A stretch of 64,000 bases of DNA from Brevundimonas sp. (lineage in GTDB: Bacteria > Pseudomonadota > Alphaproteobacteria > Caulobacterales > Caulobacteraceae), in contig NZ_JACVCG010000001.1 of the NCBI RefSeq assembly GCF_016742135.1, positions 62,001-126,000 of the forward strand, read 5' to 3'. The translations under genes were made by a program, and so were the position numbers. Of the stretch, positions 9,144 to 19,053 are shown one piece after another. The notes under the pieces were generated by a model that was not told where the DNA came from, did not search any database, and saw only the letters and a list, made by a program, of their open reading frames with translations. Each line of letters begins with the position of its first letter. Within the stretch, counting starts at the first letter, position 1.

Positions 9144-10556
9144 ATGCGGCTCCCCTCCCTCTTCCGGCGGACGCCGTTCCGGCTGACGCTGCTGTTTCTG
9201 GCGCTGTTCGCGACGGCGGCGGCGGCGGTGCTGGCGTGGGTCTATGTGGCCTCGGCCAATGAGGCCCGGCTGAGGGCCGAGGAGGCGGTGCGCGCGGAGG
9301 TCACCACCCTGACCGGCATCTACGATGCGCGGGGGCTGGACGCGCTCAACATGGCCGTCATTGACCGGACGCTGAGCCGCGACACCTTCCTCTATCTGCT
9401 GATCGACGCCGAGGGGAACCGGGTCAGCGGCAGCCTCAACGTCTCGCCCCTCCCGGACTATGAGGGCGGCACCGTCTGGCACACCTTTCCGATGACTGAC
9501 ACCCTGCCCGACGGGCGGGTGGTAAGGCCCCAGTCGCGCGGCGTGCAGATGACCCTGCGCGGGGGCGAGCAGCTGTTCGTCGGCCAGTCGCTGGGGGATA
9601 CCGAGGCCTATCTGGGGCGGCTGACCCAGGCCCTGTGGGGGGCGATGGGGATCGTGGTGCTGCTGGGCCTGCTCGGCGGTCTACTGGTCAGCCGCAATCT
9701 GGAACGCGCCATGGCGCGGCTGAACCGGACCGTGCTGGCGGTGCAGGACGGGAATCTGAAGGCCCGGGTCGCGGTGCGCGGTTCGGGCGACGAACTGGAC
9801 GAGCTGGGCCAGGGCCTGAACGGCATGCTGGACCGGCTGGAGGCCTCAATGGCGTCGATCCGCCATGCAGGGGATGCCATCGCCCACGACCTGCGCTCGC
9901 CGCTGACCCGCATGCGGGCCAAGCTGGAGGTGGCCCTGATCGACGCCGAGGCGGGCAAGGTCAGCGGAACCGAGGCGCTGGAACTGGCCCTGTCCGAGGC
10001 CGACGACCTGCTCAAGACCTTCAACACGGTGCTGGCCATCGCCCGCCTGCAGGCGGCGGCGGGGTCGGGCAATATTCCGGATGCCAAACGGTTCGATGCC
10101 GCCGATCTGGCCGCCGATCTGGCCGAACTTTACGAGCCGGCCGGCGAGGACAAGGGGCTGGAGTTCTCGGCCGAGATCGAGCGCGGGCTGGATATCATCG
10201 GCAACCGGCCCTTCCTGACCCAGGCCCTGGCCAACATCATCGACAATGCCATCAAATATACGCCGGAGGGCGGGGCGGTGAAGCTGAGGGCGCGGCGGCG
10301 GTCCTCCGGCGAGATCGAGTTCTCGGTCACCGACACCGGGCCGGGCGTGCCCGAGGAAGACCGCGAACGGGTGATCGAGCGCTTCGTGCGTCTGGACAAC
10401 AGCCGGACCGAGCCGGGCTCGGGTCTGGGTCTGGCCCTGGTCGGGGCGGTGATGGAGGCCCACGGCGGCCGTATCCAGCTGGACGAGGGGCCGGGAGTCT
10501 ATAACGGTCAGGGGCCGGGTCTGCGGGTGGCGCTGGTGCTGGCCGCGGCGCCATGA
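9144..10556 (+). CDS. Sensor histidine kinase partner of 8312-8983 (FeuQ-like by synteny)
   Basis: N-term TM, HAMP, H-box DAIAHDLRSPLTRMRAKLEVAL, N-box IIDNAIKYTPEGG, G-boxes; ATG at 9144 just after the repeat element. Confidence 0.94.
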   Translation: MRLPSLFRRTPFRLTLLFLALFATAAAAVLAWVYVASANEARLRAEEAVRAEVTTLTGIYDARGLDALNMAVIDRTLSRDTFLYLLIDAEGNRVSGSLNVSPLPDYEGGTVWHTFPMTDTLPDGRVVRPQSRGVQMTLRGGEQLFVGQSLGDTEAYLGRLTQALWGAMGIVVLLGLLGGLLVSRNLERAMARLNRTVLAVQDGNLKARVAVRGSGDELDELGQGLNGMLDRLEASMASIRHAGDAIAHDLRSPLTRMRAKLEVALIDAEAGKVSGTEALELALSEADDLLKTFNTVLAIARLQAAAGSGNIPDAKRFDAADLAADLAELYEPAGEDKGLEFSAEIERGLDIIGNRPFLTQALANIIDNAIKYTPEGGAVKLRARRRSSGEIEFSVTDTGPGVPEEDRERVIERFVRLDNSRTEPGSGLGLALVGAVMEAHGGRIQLDEGPGVYNGQGPGLRVALVLAAAP

Positions 10557-13438
10557 CGGCGAGGACGGGCGAGGCGCTGGCCGACCGGATCGGCCCCTGC
10601 GGCCCGACGCTGGCGGCGCCGGGGCTGGAGACCCTCAAGACGCAGCTGGACGAGGCCGGGCTGGGGCCGTCGTTCGACACGGCCTGGCCGGCCCTGGCCC
10701 CGGTGTTCGCCGCCTCGCCCTATCTGGCGTCGCTGGCGCGGAGGCGACCAGAGGCCTTGGGCGAAATCCTCGGGGCCAGTCCCGAGGCGGCTCTCGCCGA
10801 AATCCTGATGCGGACCGAGGCCCTGACGGGCGGGGCCGAAGACATGAAGCGCCCGCTGCGGCAGGCCAAGGCCGACCTGCATCTGATGACGGCGCTGGCC
10901 GATCTGGGCGGGGTCTGGGATCTGGAAGCCGTGACCGGGGCCCTGTCGCGCTTTGCCGATGCGACGTGCCGGGCGGCGCTCAGGGCCGTGGCCCACGACC
11001 TGCGCGAGCGGGGCCGGTTGGTCTCGACCCCCGACCCGGACAATCCGATCCCCGGCCTGTTCGGCCTGGCCATGGGCAAGCATGGGGCGCTGGAGCTGAA
11101 CTATTCCAGCGATATCGACGTCTCCCTCTTCTACGATCCCGAACGGCTGGCGGGCGCGCTGGCCGAGGGCGTCGAGATGCAGCGCACCGTCGACCGGGCG
11201 GCCCAGGCCTTTGCCGCCCTGCTGACCGAGCGAACCGGCGACGGCTATGTGTTCCGGGTGGACCTGCGATTGCGGCCCGATCCCTCCTCGACCCCGCCGG
11301 TCGTGGCGGTGCCCATGGCGCTGGACTACTATGAGGGCGTCGGCCAGAACTGGGAGCGGGCCGCCTTCATCAAGGCGCGGGCCATGCTGGGCGACCGCGC
11401 TGCGGGGCGGGAGTTCCTGGAGGCACTGGTGCCCTTCGTCTGGCGCCGCAGCCTCGACTATCAGGCCATTCTGGATGTGCAGTCGATCAAGCGGCAGATC
11501 CATGTGCACAAGACCGGCGAGGGACTGGAGGCCGCCGGCGCCAATCTGAAACTGGGCCGGGGCGGCATTCGTGAGATCGAATTCTATGCCCAGACCCAGC
11601 AGCTGATCCTGGGGGGACGCGATCCGGCGCTGCGGTTGCCGGCGACCCTGCCGGCGCTGGCGGCCCTGACCCGCGCGGGCCATGTGCCGGAGGCGACCCG
11701 AGCGGCCCTGAGCGCCGCCTATATCCGGCTGCGCGGGCTGGAACACCGGGTGCAGATGCTGGCGGATGAGCAGACGCATGCCCTGCCGGTCGATGACGCC
11801 CGCAGACGGGCGGTTGCGGCCCTGTCGGGCGAGGCCGATCTGGCGGCGTTCGACGCCTCGGTCGCGGCCCTGCTGGCCGAGGTCAACCATTTGTACGGCG
11901 ACCTGTTCGAGGGCGAGGAATCGCTGTCGTCCGACTATGGCAGTCTGGTCTTCACCGGGGTCGAGAACGATCCCGAGACCCTGGCCACGCTGGAGCGGAT
12001 GGGCTTCGCCGAACCGGCGACGGTGTCGGACATGATCCGCAGCTGGCACCACGGGCGCATCCCCGCGACCCGCACCGCGCGGGGGCGCGAGCTGTTCACC
12101 CGGCTGGCCCCGCGCCTGCTCGAGGCCCTGGCCGCGACCGGGGCCCCCGATCAGGCCTTTCGTCGATTCGCCGTCTTCTTTTCCGGTCTGTCGGCGGGGG
12201 TGCAGATCCAGGCCCTGTTCCTGAATCAGCCCGCGCTGTTCGACCTGGTGGTGCGGGTGATGGCCTGGGCGCCGCGACTGGCGCGGGCGCTGGGTCGGGA
12301 CCCGGCGGCGCTGGACAGTATGCTGGACGCGCGCTTCCAGATTCCGCTGGATGACGATACCGGGGTCGTCGACCAGATGTGGGCGGAGGCCGCCGCAGCC
12401 GGGGACTTCGAGGCGGCCATGGATGCGGTGCGACGTCTGCACCGCGACCAGCGGTTCCGCATCGGCCTTCAGACCCTGACAGGGCAGGCCGATGTCGAGG
12501 CGGCGGGACGGGCCTATACGGTCCTGGCCGATGCCTCGATCCAGGCCCTGGCCCACGCAGCCCTGACCGAGGTTACCCGCCAGTCGGGACGCATGGAGGG
12601 GTCGGTGGCCGTGGTGGCGCTGGGCAAGGCGGGCTCTCGCGAGATGACGGCGGCCTCGGACCTCGATCTGATCACCGTCCACGAAGCCCCGCCCGAGGCC
12701 CTGTCCGAGGGGCGGGGCCTGCCGCCGGAGACCTGGTACGCCCGGTTCACCCAGAGGCTGATCGCGGCGCTCTCGGCCCACACCAGCCAGGGGGGGCTGT
12801 ATGAGGTCGACATGCGGCTCAGGCCCTCGGGCTCCAAGGGACCGCTGTCGGTCAAGCTGGCGCGGCTGACGGACTATTATGCGGGCGAGGCCGACACCTG
12901 GGAGTTCATGGCGCTGAGCCGGGCGCGGGTGGTCTGGGCCAGCGATCCGGCCTTCGGCGCGCGCGTCGCGGTCGTGCTCGAGGATGTGGTTCGGGCCCAC
13001 GGGCGCACGCCGGAAGCGCTTGCCCATGACGTGCGGGCCATGCGCGACCGGATGATGCGTGATCTGCCGCCGGGCGGCTTCTGGGACCTGAAGCGGGTCG
13101 CGGGCGGGCTGGTCGATGCCGAGTTCGTCGCCCAGTACCGCCAGTTGGTGCGCGCCGCGACGGGAGGGGGCGTGACGGTATCGACGCTGGAGGCGCTGGC
13201 GGATGATCCCGATCTGGCCAGGGCGTGGCGGACCCAGCAGGGCCTCGCCCAGATCTTCGCCTGTGCCTTCAACGAAAAGCCGGTGCCCGAGGAGGAACCC
13301 GCCGGTCTGCAGGCGCGGTTGGCGGAGGTCGGGGGCCAGACCGATCTGGCGGGGCTGAAGGACCATCTGGCCGCCCTGCGCGAGCGGGCCCGGCTGCGGT
13401 TCGAGGCCGTGCTTCCGCCGGTCGCGACGGAATCCTGA
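10553..13438 (+). CDS. glnE: Bifunctional [glutamine synthetase] adenylyltransferase/deadenylase
   Basis: Two nucleotidyltransferase halves: GLAMGKHGALELNYSSDIDVSLFYD and VALGKAGSREMTAASDLDLITVHEA; size about 960 aa. Confidence 0.97.
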   Translation: MTARTGEALADRIGPCGPTLAAPGLETLKTQLDEAGLGPSFDTAWPALAPVFAASPYLASLARRRPEALGEILGASPEAALAEILMRTEALTGGAEDMKRPLRQAKADLHLMTALADLGGVWDLEAVTGALSRFADATCRAALRAVAHDLRERGRLVSTPDPDNPIPGLFGLAMGKHGALELNYSSDIDVSLFYDPERLAGALAEGVEMQRTVDRAAQAFAALLTERTGDGYVFRVDLRLRPDPSSTPPVVAVPMALDYYEGVGQNWERAAFIKARAMLGDRAAGREFLEALVPFVWRRSLDYQAILDVQSIKRQIHVHKTGEGLEAAGANLKLGRGGIREIEFYAQTQQLILGGRDPALRLPATLPALAALTRAGHVPEATRAALSAAYIRLRGLEHRVQMLADEQTHALPVDDARRRAVAALSGEADLAAFDASVAALLAEVNHLYGDLFEGEESLSSDYGSLVFTGVENDPETLATLERMGFAEPATVSDMIRSWHHGRIPATRTARGRELFTRLAPRLLEALAATGAPDQAFRRFAVFFSGLSAGVQIQALFLNQPALFDLVVRVMAWAPRLARALGRDPAALDSMLDARFQIPLDDDTGVVDQMWAEAAAAGDFEAAMDAVRRLHRDQRFRIGLQTLTGQADVEAAGRAYTVLADASIQALAHAALTEVTRQSGRMEGSVAVVALGKAGSREMTAASDLDLITVHEAPPEALSEGRGLPPETWYARFTQRLIAALSAHTSQGGLYEVDMRLRPSGSKGPLSVKLARLTDYYAGEADTWEFMALSRARVVWASDPAFGARVAVVLEDVVRAHGRTPEALAHDVRAMRDRMMRDLPPGGFWDLKRVAGGLVDAEFVAQYRQLVRAATGGGVTVSTLEALADDPDLARAWRTQQGLAQIFACAFNEKPVPEEEPAGLQARLAEVGGQTDLAGLKDHLAALRERARLRFEAVLPPVATES

Positions 13439-13502
13439 AAGCCCCTGCGTTAGACGGACTGGACAAGGGGACGTCCGATCTGACGATCAAGGAGCAAGAC
13501 CC

Positions 13503-14177
13503 ATGAAAACATCCATCTGGATCGGCGGCGTGGCCGCCATGGCGCTGGCGATGTCCGCCGGTGTTGGGGTGGCCCAGCAGGCCTCCGCACAGGATCCGGG
13601 CCAGAACGCGGGCAGACAGGACCGCATGGCCCGCGCCGACGCGAACGGAGACGGCCGTATCAGCCGGGCCGAGTTCACCGCCGGTCGCCTCGACCGCCTG
13701 CGTGCCGCCGACGCCAATGGCGATGGTATCGTGACGCCCGAGGAAATGGCCGCCGCGCGCGAAGCCCGTCAGGCCGAATGGGCCGACCGTCACTTCGCCC
13801 GTCTGGACGCCGACGGCAACGGTGCCGTGACCCGCGCCGAGTATGATGCCGCGCGGGACGCCCGGGTTGAGCGCAGGGGTGAGCGCCGGGCCGAACGCGG
13901 CGATCGCGGCCAGCGTCGCGGTATGCGTGGCCCGGGCCGGGGTCAAGGCTGGGGTCATCGCATGGGCGGTGAGGGCATGCGAGGCGGTGCCGAACGCGGC
14001 CCGGTCGTGATCGCCGAGGTCGAGGCCCGCATGGCTGAAGGCTTTGCCAGACTGGATGCCAACGGCGACGGCTATATCACCGCCGAGGAGCGTCAGGCGG
14101 CCCGCCAGGGCATGCGCGAGGAGCGCCGCGAACGTCGGCAACAGCGTCGCTCGCAAGCGGCGGCGTCTTCGGAGTAG
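13503..14177 (+). CDS. Secreted EF-hand domain protein
   Basis: Signal peptide, then repeated EF loops DANGDGRISRAEF, DANGDGIVTPEEM, DADGNGAVTRAEY, DANGDGYITAEER. Confidence 0.9.
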   Translation: MKTSIWIGGVAAMALAMSAGVGVAQQASAQDPGQNAGRQDRMARADANGDGRISRAEFTAGRLDRLRAADANGDGIVTPEEMAAAREARQAEWADRHFARLDADGNGAVTRAEYDAARDARVERRGERRAERGDRGQRRGMRGPGRGQGWGHRMGGEGMRGGAERGPVVIAEVEARMAEGFARLDANGDGYITAEERQAARQGMREERRERRQQRRSQAAASSE

Positions 14178-14243
14178 GGTGAATGTCGGGCGAGGCGATC
14201 CGGGATCGACGGCCCTCAGTCTTTAGCGAGACAGGACAACCGT

Positions 14244-14807
14244 TTGCCCGTGATCGCCGACCCCGATCAGGAACTGGTGGCCCGGGTGGCCCGGGGCGAC
14301 CCGCAGGCCATCCAGGCGCTGGTTTCCATGAAGCTGCCGCGCATGATGGCGCTGGCCGGACGGATGCTCGGCGACCCTGCCGAGGCCGAGGATGTCGCGC
14401 AGGAAACCCTGCTGAGGGCCTGGAAACAGGCCCCGCGCTGGAAGCCCGGCAAGGCGAGGTTCGATACCTGGCTGCACAGGGTGGCGATGAACCTCTGCTA
14501 CGACCGGCTGCGTCGGCGCCGCGAGATCGCCACCGACGCCGTGCCCGAACAGGTGGACGACGGGGCGGCCCCGGATCGCGGTCTGCTGGCCCGGGACGTG
14601 GGATTGCGGGTCGATGCGGCCCTGCGCGCCCTGCCCGAGCGACAACGCGAGGCGGTGGTGCTGTGTCATTATCAGGAGCTCGGCAATATCGAGGCCGCCG
14701 GGATCATGGGTGTGAGTATCGAGGCTCTGGAAAGCCTGCTGTCGCGAGGACGGCGGGCGTTGCGGGCGGCGCTGGCCGACCTCAACCCGGCCTCTGAAGG
14801 AGAGTGA
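14244..14807 (+). CDS. ECF-family RNA polymerase sigma factor (TTG start)
   Basis: Sigma region 2 (GDPAEAEDVAQETLLRAWK...FDTWLHRVAMNLCYDRLRRRR) and region 4 (LPERQREAVVLCHYQELGNIEAAGIMGVSIEALESLLSRGRRALR). Confidence 0.94.
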   Translation: MPVIADPDQELVARVARGDPQAIQALVSMKLPRMMALAGRMLGDPAEAEDVAQETLLRAWKQAPRWKPGKARFDTWLHRVAMNLCYDRLRRRREIATDAVPEQVDDGAAPDRGLLARDVGLRVDAALRALPERQREAVVLCHYQELGNIEAAGIMGVSIEALESLLSRGRRALRAALADLNPASEGE

Positions 14808-15253
14808 TGATGAAGGCCGAACGCTTTCAGATGATCGTCGAGGCCTATGGGGCCGACCCGGCGCGCTGGCCCGAGGCCGAGCGTGACGCGGCGCTGGCAT
14901 ACGCCGATCAGGCAGGCGAGACGGCCCGGGCCGTGCTGGCCGAGGCGCGGGTGCTCGACGTGGGGCTGGCGGGCCATGCCGCGCCCTTGCCGGATGCGGC
15001 CGCCTTTGCCCGGGCGCTGACGGGCGCCGGGGCGGCGCTGACAGCTGTGCCGCGTGTGCGGGGCTTCCGCCTGCCCGATTTCGGACTGGACCGGTTCCGG
15101 CTGGCGTCCGGCGCGGGACTGATGGCGGCGGCCTGTGCCGGCGTGATGTTCGGGGTGACCCTGAGTGACCGGCTGACGGCGGATGTGCAGGCTGACGCCG
15201 TGCTCTATCAGGCGACCCTAGGCGGAATCGACGATACGGAGGTGTTGGGATGA
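14807..15253 (+). CDS. Single-TM protein, putative anti-sigma factor
   Basis: Overlaps the ECF stop codon; cytoplasmic N-region, one TM (GAGLMAAACAGVMFGVTL), short C-term. Confidence 0.65.
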   Translation: MMKAERFQMIVEAYGADPARWPEAERDAALAYADQAGETARAVLAEARVLDVGLAGHAAPLPDAAAFARALTGAGAALTAVPRVRGFRLPDFGLDRFRLASGAGLMAAACAGVMFGVTLSDRLTADVQADAVLYQATLGGIDDTEVLG

Positions 15254-15768
15254 GCGCACGCGCGATGAAGATCGGCCTGATCGTTCTGGCCGTGATCAAT
15301 GTGTTCGCCCTGGCGGCCGTGGCCACCATGGCGGTGTCGCTGAACCGGATCGAGAGCCGGGTCGACGATCAGCGTCGTCCCGGGCGCCCGGACGGCAATG
15401 CCTGGGCCATGCTGGCCACCCTGTCGCCCGAGGCCCAGTCCCGCGTGCGGTCCGCGCTGCGCGAGTCGGCCCTGTCGGCCCGGCCCGATTTCGAAGAGGC
15501 CCGCACCGCCCGCAGGGCCGCGTTGAGCAGGGCGCTGGAAACCCCCTATGACGGTGAGGCCGTGCGGACCCTGCTGGCTACCTCGCGCGAGGCGGAACTG
15601 CGCGGACGGGCCCGGATCGAGGACGATACCACTGCCCTGCTGGCCACCCTCAGCCCCGAGGAACGCGCGGCGGTGGCCCCGCTGCTGGCGCGCCATGGTC
15701 CCCGGCTTCGGGGCGGTCGGGACCGGGGCGAACGCGGAGAGCGACGCGAGCCCCCTCCCGCCGAATAG
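15250..15768 (+). CDS. Periplasmic heavy-metal sensor / Metal_resist (CnrX/Spy-like) family protein
   Basis: N-term TM anchor followed by helical Arg-rich periplasmic domain with repeated LSPEAQSRVRSALRESALSARPDFEEARTARRAAL pattern; overlaps upstream gene. Confidence 0.72.
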   Translation: MSARAMKIGLIVLAVINVFALAAVATMAVSLNRIESRVDDQRRPGRPDGNAWAMLATLSPEAQSRVRSALRESALSARPDFEEARTARRAALSRALETPYDGEAVRTLLATSREAELRGRARIEDDTTALLATLSPEERAAVAPLLARHGPRLRGGRDRGERGERREPPPAE

Positions 15769-15770
15769 GG

Positions 15771-18167
15771 TCAGGCCGCCTCGCGGTGTCCGCTGTCCTG
15801 TGCGGGGGGCACCAACGGCAGGGTGAAGGCGACGGTGGTGCCCTGACCGGGCTCGCTGTCGATCCACAGTTCGCCGCCGTGCAGTTCGATCAGCGACTTG
15901 GTGAGGGCGAGGCCGAGGCCCGTGCCCTGGGTAGTCTTGGAGTGCTGGCCCTCGACCTGTTCGAAAGGCCGCGCCAGCCGCGCCACATCCTCTGCGGCGA
16001 TGCCGATGCCGGTGTCGGTGACCGCGATCCGGATCATACCCGTCTCGCCCTGACGCGCCTGCACCTGGATATGGCCGCCCTCGGGCGTGAACTTCACCGC
16101 GTTCGAGATCAGGTTCAGCATGACCTGTTTGAGGCCCCGGTGGTCGGCCTGTATCTCGGGCAGGGTGTCGGGCGCGTCGAGGGTCAGGGTCAGGCCCGCC
16201 TCGGCGACCTTGCCCCGCATCAGCCGGGCCGCGTCCTCGCAGATGTCGTGAACCGAAACCGCCTCGTAGTGCAGGGTCATCTTGCCCGACTCGATCTTGG
16301 CCATGTCGAGGATGTCGTTGATCAGGCTGAGCAGATGCTGGCCCGATTTCAGGATGTCGGCGGCGTATCCCTTGTAGCGCGGATCGCCCAGCGGGCCGAA
16401 CATCTCGGCCGTCATGATTTCCGAGAAGCCGTTGATGGCGTTCAGCGGCGTGCGCAGTTCGTGACTCATATTGGCCAGGAACTCGGACTTGGCCTGGTTG
16501 GCGGCCTCGGCCCGGGTCATGGCGACCTCGTATTTGCGGGCCAGCAGGCTGAGCTTTTCCTGGCTGGCCTCCAGCTTTTCGACCATGGCCCGCAGCGAGT
16601 CGGCGGCGCGCTGGCGCTCGGCCTCCTGACGCTTGATGGCGGTGATGTCGGCGGCGGTGACGACCGTGCCGCCATCGGCCGTAAACCGCTCGACCAGCTG
16701 TAGCCACCGCCCGTCGTTCAACTCGACCTCGCGGGCACCACTGCGACCGCCGGCCGCCGGATGCTCGGCGCGAATGGCGAGGGCGGCGATGCGGTTCAGA
16801 TCATCCTTCCTGGCCCCCCTGCGCACCATGCCGGTCTCGAAGCCGAAGGTATCGACGAAGGCCTGGTTCCACAGGATCAGCCGGTCGGCCCGATCGAACA
16901 GGACAAAGGCGTCCGAGACGCTCTCGATACCGTCACGCAGCCGGCTTTCGGCGGACTGGGCCTGGGCCTTGGCGCGGCGCTCCTCGGTGATGTCCAGCGC
17001 CACGCCCAGAATGGCGGAATAGCCGGTCTCGCCGCGCGCGCCGCGCGACTGGCCCCGCGCGTCGATCCAGCGGGGGCGTCCATTGACGTCGGGCACGGGG
17101 AAGCTGGCTTCGAACGCGCCGAAGGTCGCGGCCTGACGCAGGGCATGCATCAGGGCTTCGCGATAATCCGGATGCACCCGCTCGATGAAAGCTGCGGCCG
17201 GCATTGCGCCCGGCTGCTCCACGCCCATCATGACGGCCATATAGTCGGACAGGATCACCTCCTCGCGCTCGAGGTCCCATTCCCAGACGCCGCAGCGCGC
17301 GCCCTCGACCGCGATGCGGAAGCGACGCTCGGTTTCCGCCCATTCGCGTCCGGCGCGGGCCGAGCGCGCCTGCTGCAGCAGCACGGCCAGCAACACCAGA
17401 ACCCCGACCAGCAGGGGCGCCATCAGCACCCAGGCGTCGTCGAGCAGGGCGGTGGCCCCGACCGCATCCGGGCGCGCGCCGACGACCAGAAGACCGGTAT
17501 CGCCCACCGGCACCGCCACGCGGCGGAAGCTGGGGCCCGTCGCCGGCACCACCGAATGGATTCGCCCGTCCGCTTCGGGCGCATCCCCGGTCAACCCCAT
17601 CCAGAGCGAGGTCTGGCTTGCCGTCTGGCCGCCTGCCCCGATCACCGTGCGTCCCACGCGCAGGGCCAGCACCCCCTTTTCGGGCGCGACCGCGGCCGGG
17701 GGCAGGGGGATGCGCGCCACCGCGTCGCGTCCGTCCGCCGTGGTGCGCCGGATCAGCAGGGCCTGCCCGTCCGGGTCGGCCACGGGCGCCGCATCGCGCG
17801 CGGGAAGTGGCCGGAAGTCGGCCCCAGAGCCCCCTCTCGCGATCTCGATCTGGCCCGCGGCGTTCAGGAAGGCCACGGCCAGGTCGTCAGGCAGGTCGCG
17901 GCTGGCGCCGGACAGGGCCTGTTCAGCCACGCGGATGCGCAGCAGGGTGTCGGAGGCCAGCCGACCGGCCTCGGCCACCATGGCCTGGTCCCGCAATTGG
18001 TCGGACTCGCGCACGGGCTGGGCCATTTCCCGCCCGAACAACAGGACATAGCTGGCCACGCCCAGGGCGACGATCAGAATCAGCACCCGCACCCATGCCG
18101 GTGAGGCGCTACCGCGATCCGCCTTGCGGCGCCCGGTGGGATTGATGCGTCGCTCTGTGGCGCGCAA
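15771..18167 (-). CDS. PAS-domain sensor histidine kinase (membrane bound)
   Basis: Two TM segments, PAS regions (VWEWDLEREEVILSDY; DAFVLFDRADRLILWNQAF), H-box FLANMSHELRTPLNAINGFSEIM, N/G boxes NLISNAVKFTPEGG, GTGLGLALTKSLIELHGG. No receiver domain. Confidence 0.95.
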   Translation of the reverse strand: MRATERRINPTGRRKADRGSASPAWVRVLILIVALGVASYVLLFGREMAQPVRESDQLRDQAMVAEAGRLASDTLLRIRVAEQALSGASRDLPDDLAVAFLNAAGQIEIARGGSGADFRPLPARDAAPVADPDGQALLIRRTTADGRDAVARIPLPPAAVAPEKGVLALRVGRTVIGAGGQTASQTSLWMGLTGDAPEADGRIHSVVPATGPSFRRVAVPVGDTGLLVVGARPDAVGATALLDDAWVLMAPLLVGVLVLLAVLLQQARSARAGREWAETERRFRIAVEGARCGVWEWDLEREEVILSDYMAVMMGVEQPGAMPAAAFIERVHPDYREALMHALRQAATFGAFEASFPVPDVNGRPRWIDARGQSRGARGETGYSAILGVALDITEERRAKAQAQSAESRLRDGIESVSDAFVLFDRADRLILWNQAFVDTFGFETGMVRRGARKDDLNRIAALAIRAEHPAAGGRSGAREVELNDGRWLQLVERFTADGGTVVTAADITAIKRQEAERQRAADSLRAMVEKLEASQEKLSLLARKYEVAMTRAEAANQAKSEFLANMSHELRTPLNAINGFSEIMTAEMFGPLGDPRYKGYAADILKSGQHLLSLINDILDMAKIESGKMTLHYEAVSVHDICEDAARLMRGKVAEAGLTLTLDAPDTLPEIQADHRGLKQVMLNLISNAVKFTPEGGHIQVQARQGETGMIRIAVTDTGIGIAAEDVARLARPFEQVEGQHSKTTQGTGLGLALTKSLIELHGGELWIDSEPGQGTTVAFTLPLVPPAQDSGHREAA

Positions 18168-18250
18168 GCGTCTTCTCCCGGCCCGAAGTGTTCCTGAACC
18201 GGGAATCTAGGCTGCGTCGCCTCGCGGTGTCGAGGTGCCGAATACCGGTG

Positions 18251-18880
18251 TCAGGCCGCCTGTGTCGCGCGGGACTCGGTAGGCGCGTCGGGGAGGGGCA
18301 CAGACCGGCTGGACATCCGGGTTGTCGCCTGTTCCGTGACCGGAGCGGTCGTGGTGACCTCGGTCACGTCGCGCACCAGATCGCGTGCGGCCTCGGCCAA
18401 CCGGCGCATCTCGGGCGGGGCGTCGTCGGGCACTTCGGACACAGCCGCGATCATGGCCTCGGCCAGGGCCAGAAGGCGCGGCGCGGTGGCAATCAGTCGG
18501 GCCTGATACTCGATGCGCTCCGGGTCGCGGTCGTACTCGGCCCCGGGCACGCGCCAGCCGCCCCAGTCCTGGGGGTCAGTGACCACGACCGGATAGGTGC
18601 CGGGAAAGGGATGGTGCGGACAGTCGTCGGCGGTCTGCCATTTGTTGCGGGCCCGCAGCAGGCGCCAGCGCGCATCGCCCTCGGACACGGCCACGGGGTC
18701 CTCGACGGCCACCGCCAACTCCTGCGCGAGGAATTCACGCCCTAGACCGACATCATAGGTAACGCGCACGGGCTCATCGAACCCCTTGGCCCAGACGGGC
18801 TGGACCTGTTCGATCCGGGCCCAGACGCCGACGCATTCGACCCAGACCTTTTGACCCTTCTGGAATTGTGCGCGCGCCAT
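18251..18880 (-). CDS. Conserved hypothetical protein
   Basis: ORF MARAQFQKGQKVWVECVGVWARIEQVQPVWAKGFDEPVRVTYDVGLG..., normal codon usage. Confidence 0.7.
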   Translation of the reverse strand: MARAQFQKGQKVWVECVGVWARIEQVQPVWAKGFDEPVRVTYDVGLGREFLAQELAVAVEDPVAVSEGDARWRLLRARNKWQTADDCPHHPFPGTYPVVVTDPQDWGGWRVPGAEYDRDPERIEYQARLIATAPRLLALAEAMIAAVSEVPDDAPPEMRRLAEAARDLVRDVTEVTTTAPVTEQATTRMSSRSVPLPDAPTESRATQAA

Positions 18881-19053
18881 CAGACCCTCCTTCGGTGCCT
18901 GCAGTATCGGGTGCGGGCGTTAGCGCCCGGTTGGGAAACGGGGTGAAGCAAGGGTGAACGCGGCGGTCACGCTGTCTGCGGCTGTTTCGGCGCGATCTCT
19001 TGACGTGTGCGGCAGATGAGTGGCCAATCGCCTGTGAAAGCGGAGGGTTTGCA

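Noticed and set aside
10508-13366. 952-aa minus-strand ORF
   Set aside because: Shadow ORF antisense to glnE; high GC removes stops, and the translation is low-complexity Arg/Gly/His/Gln-rich with no domain.
16761-18104. 447-aa plus-strand ORF (and 15786-16703)
   Set aside because: Antisense to the PAS histidine kinase; no coherent protein features.
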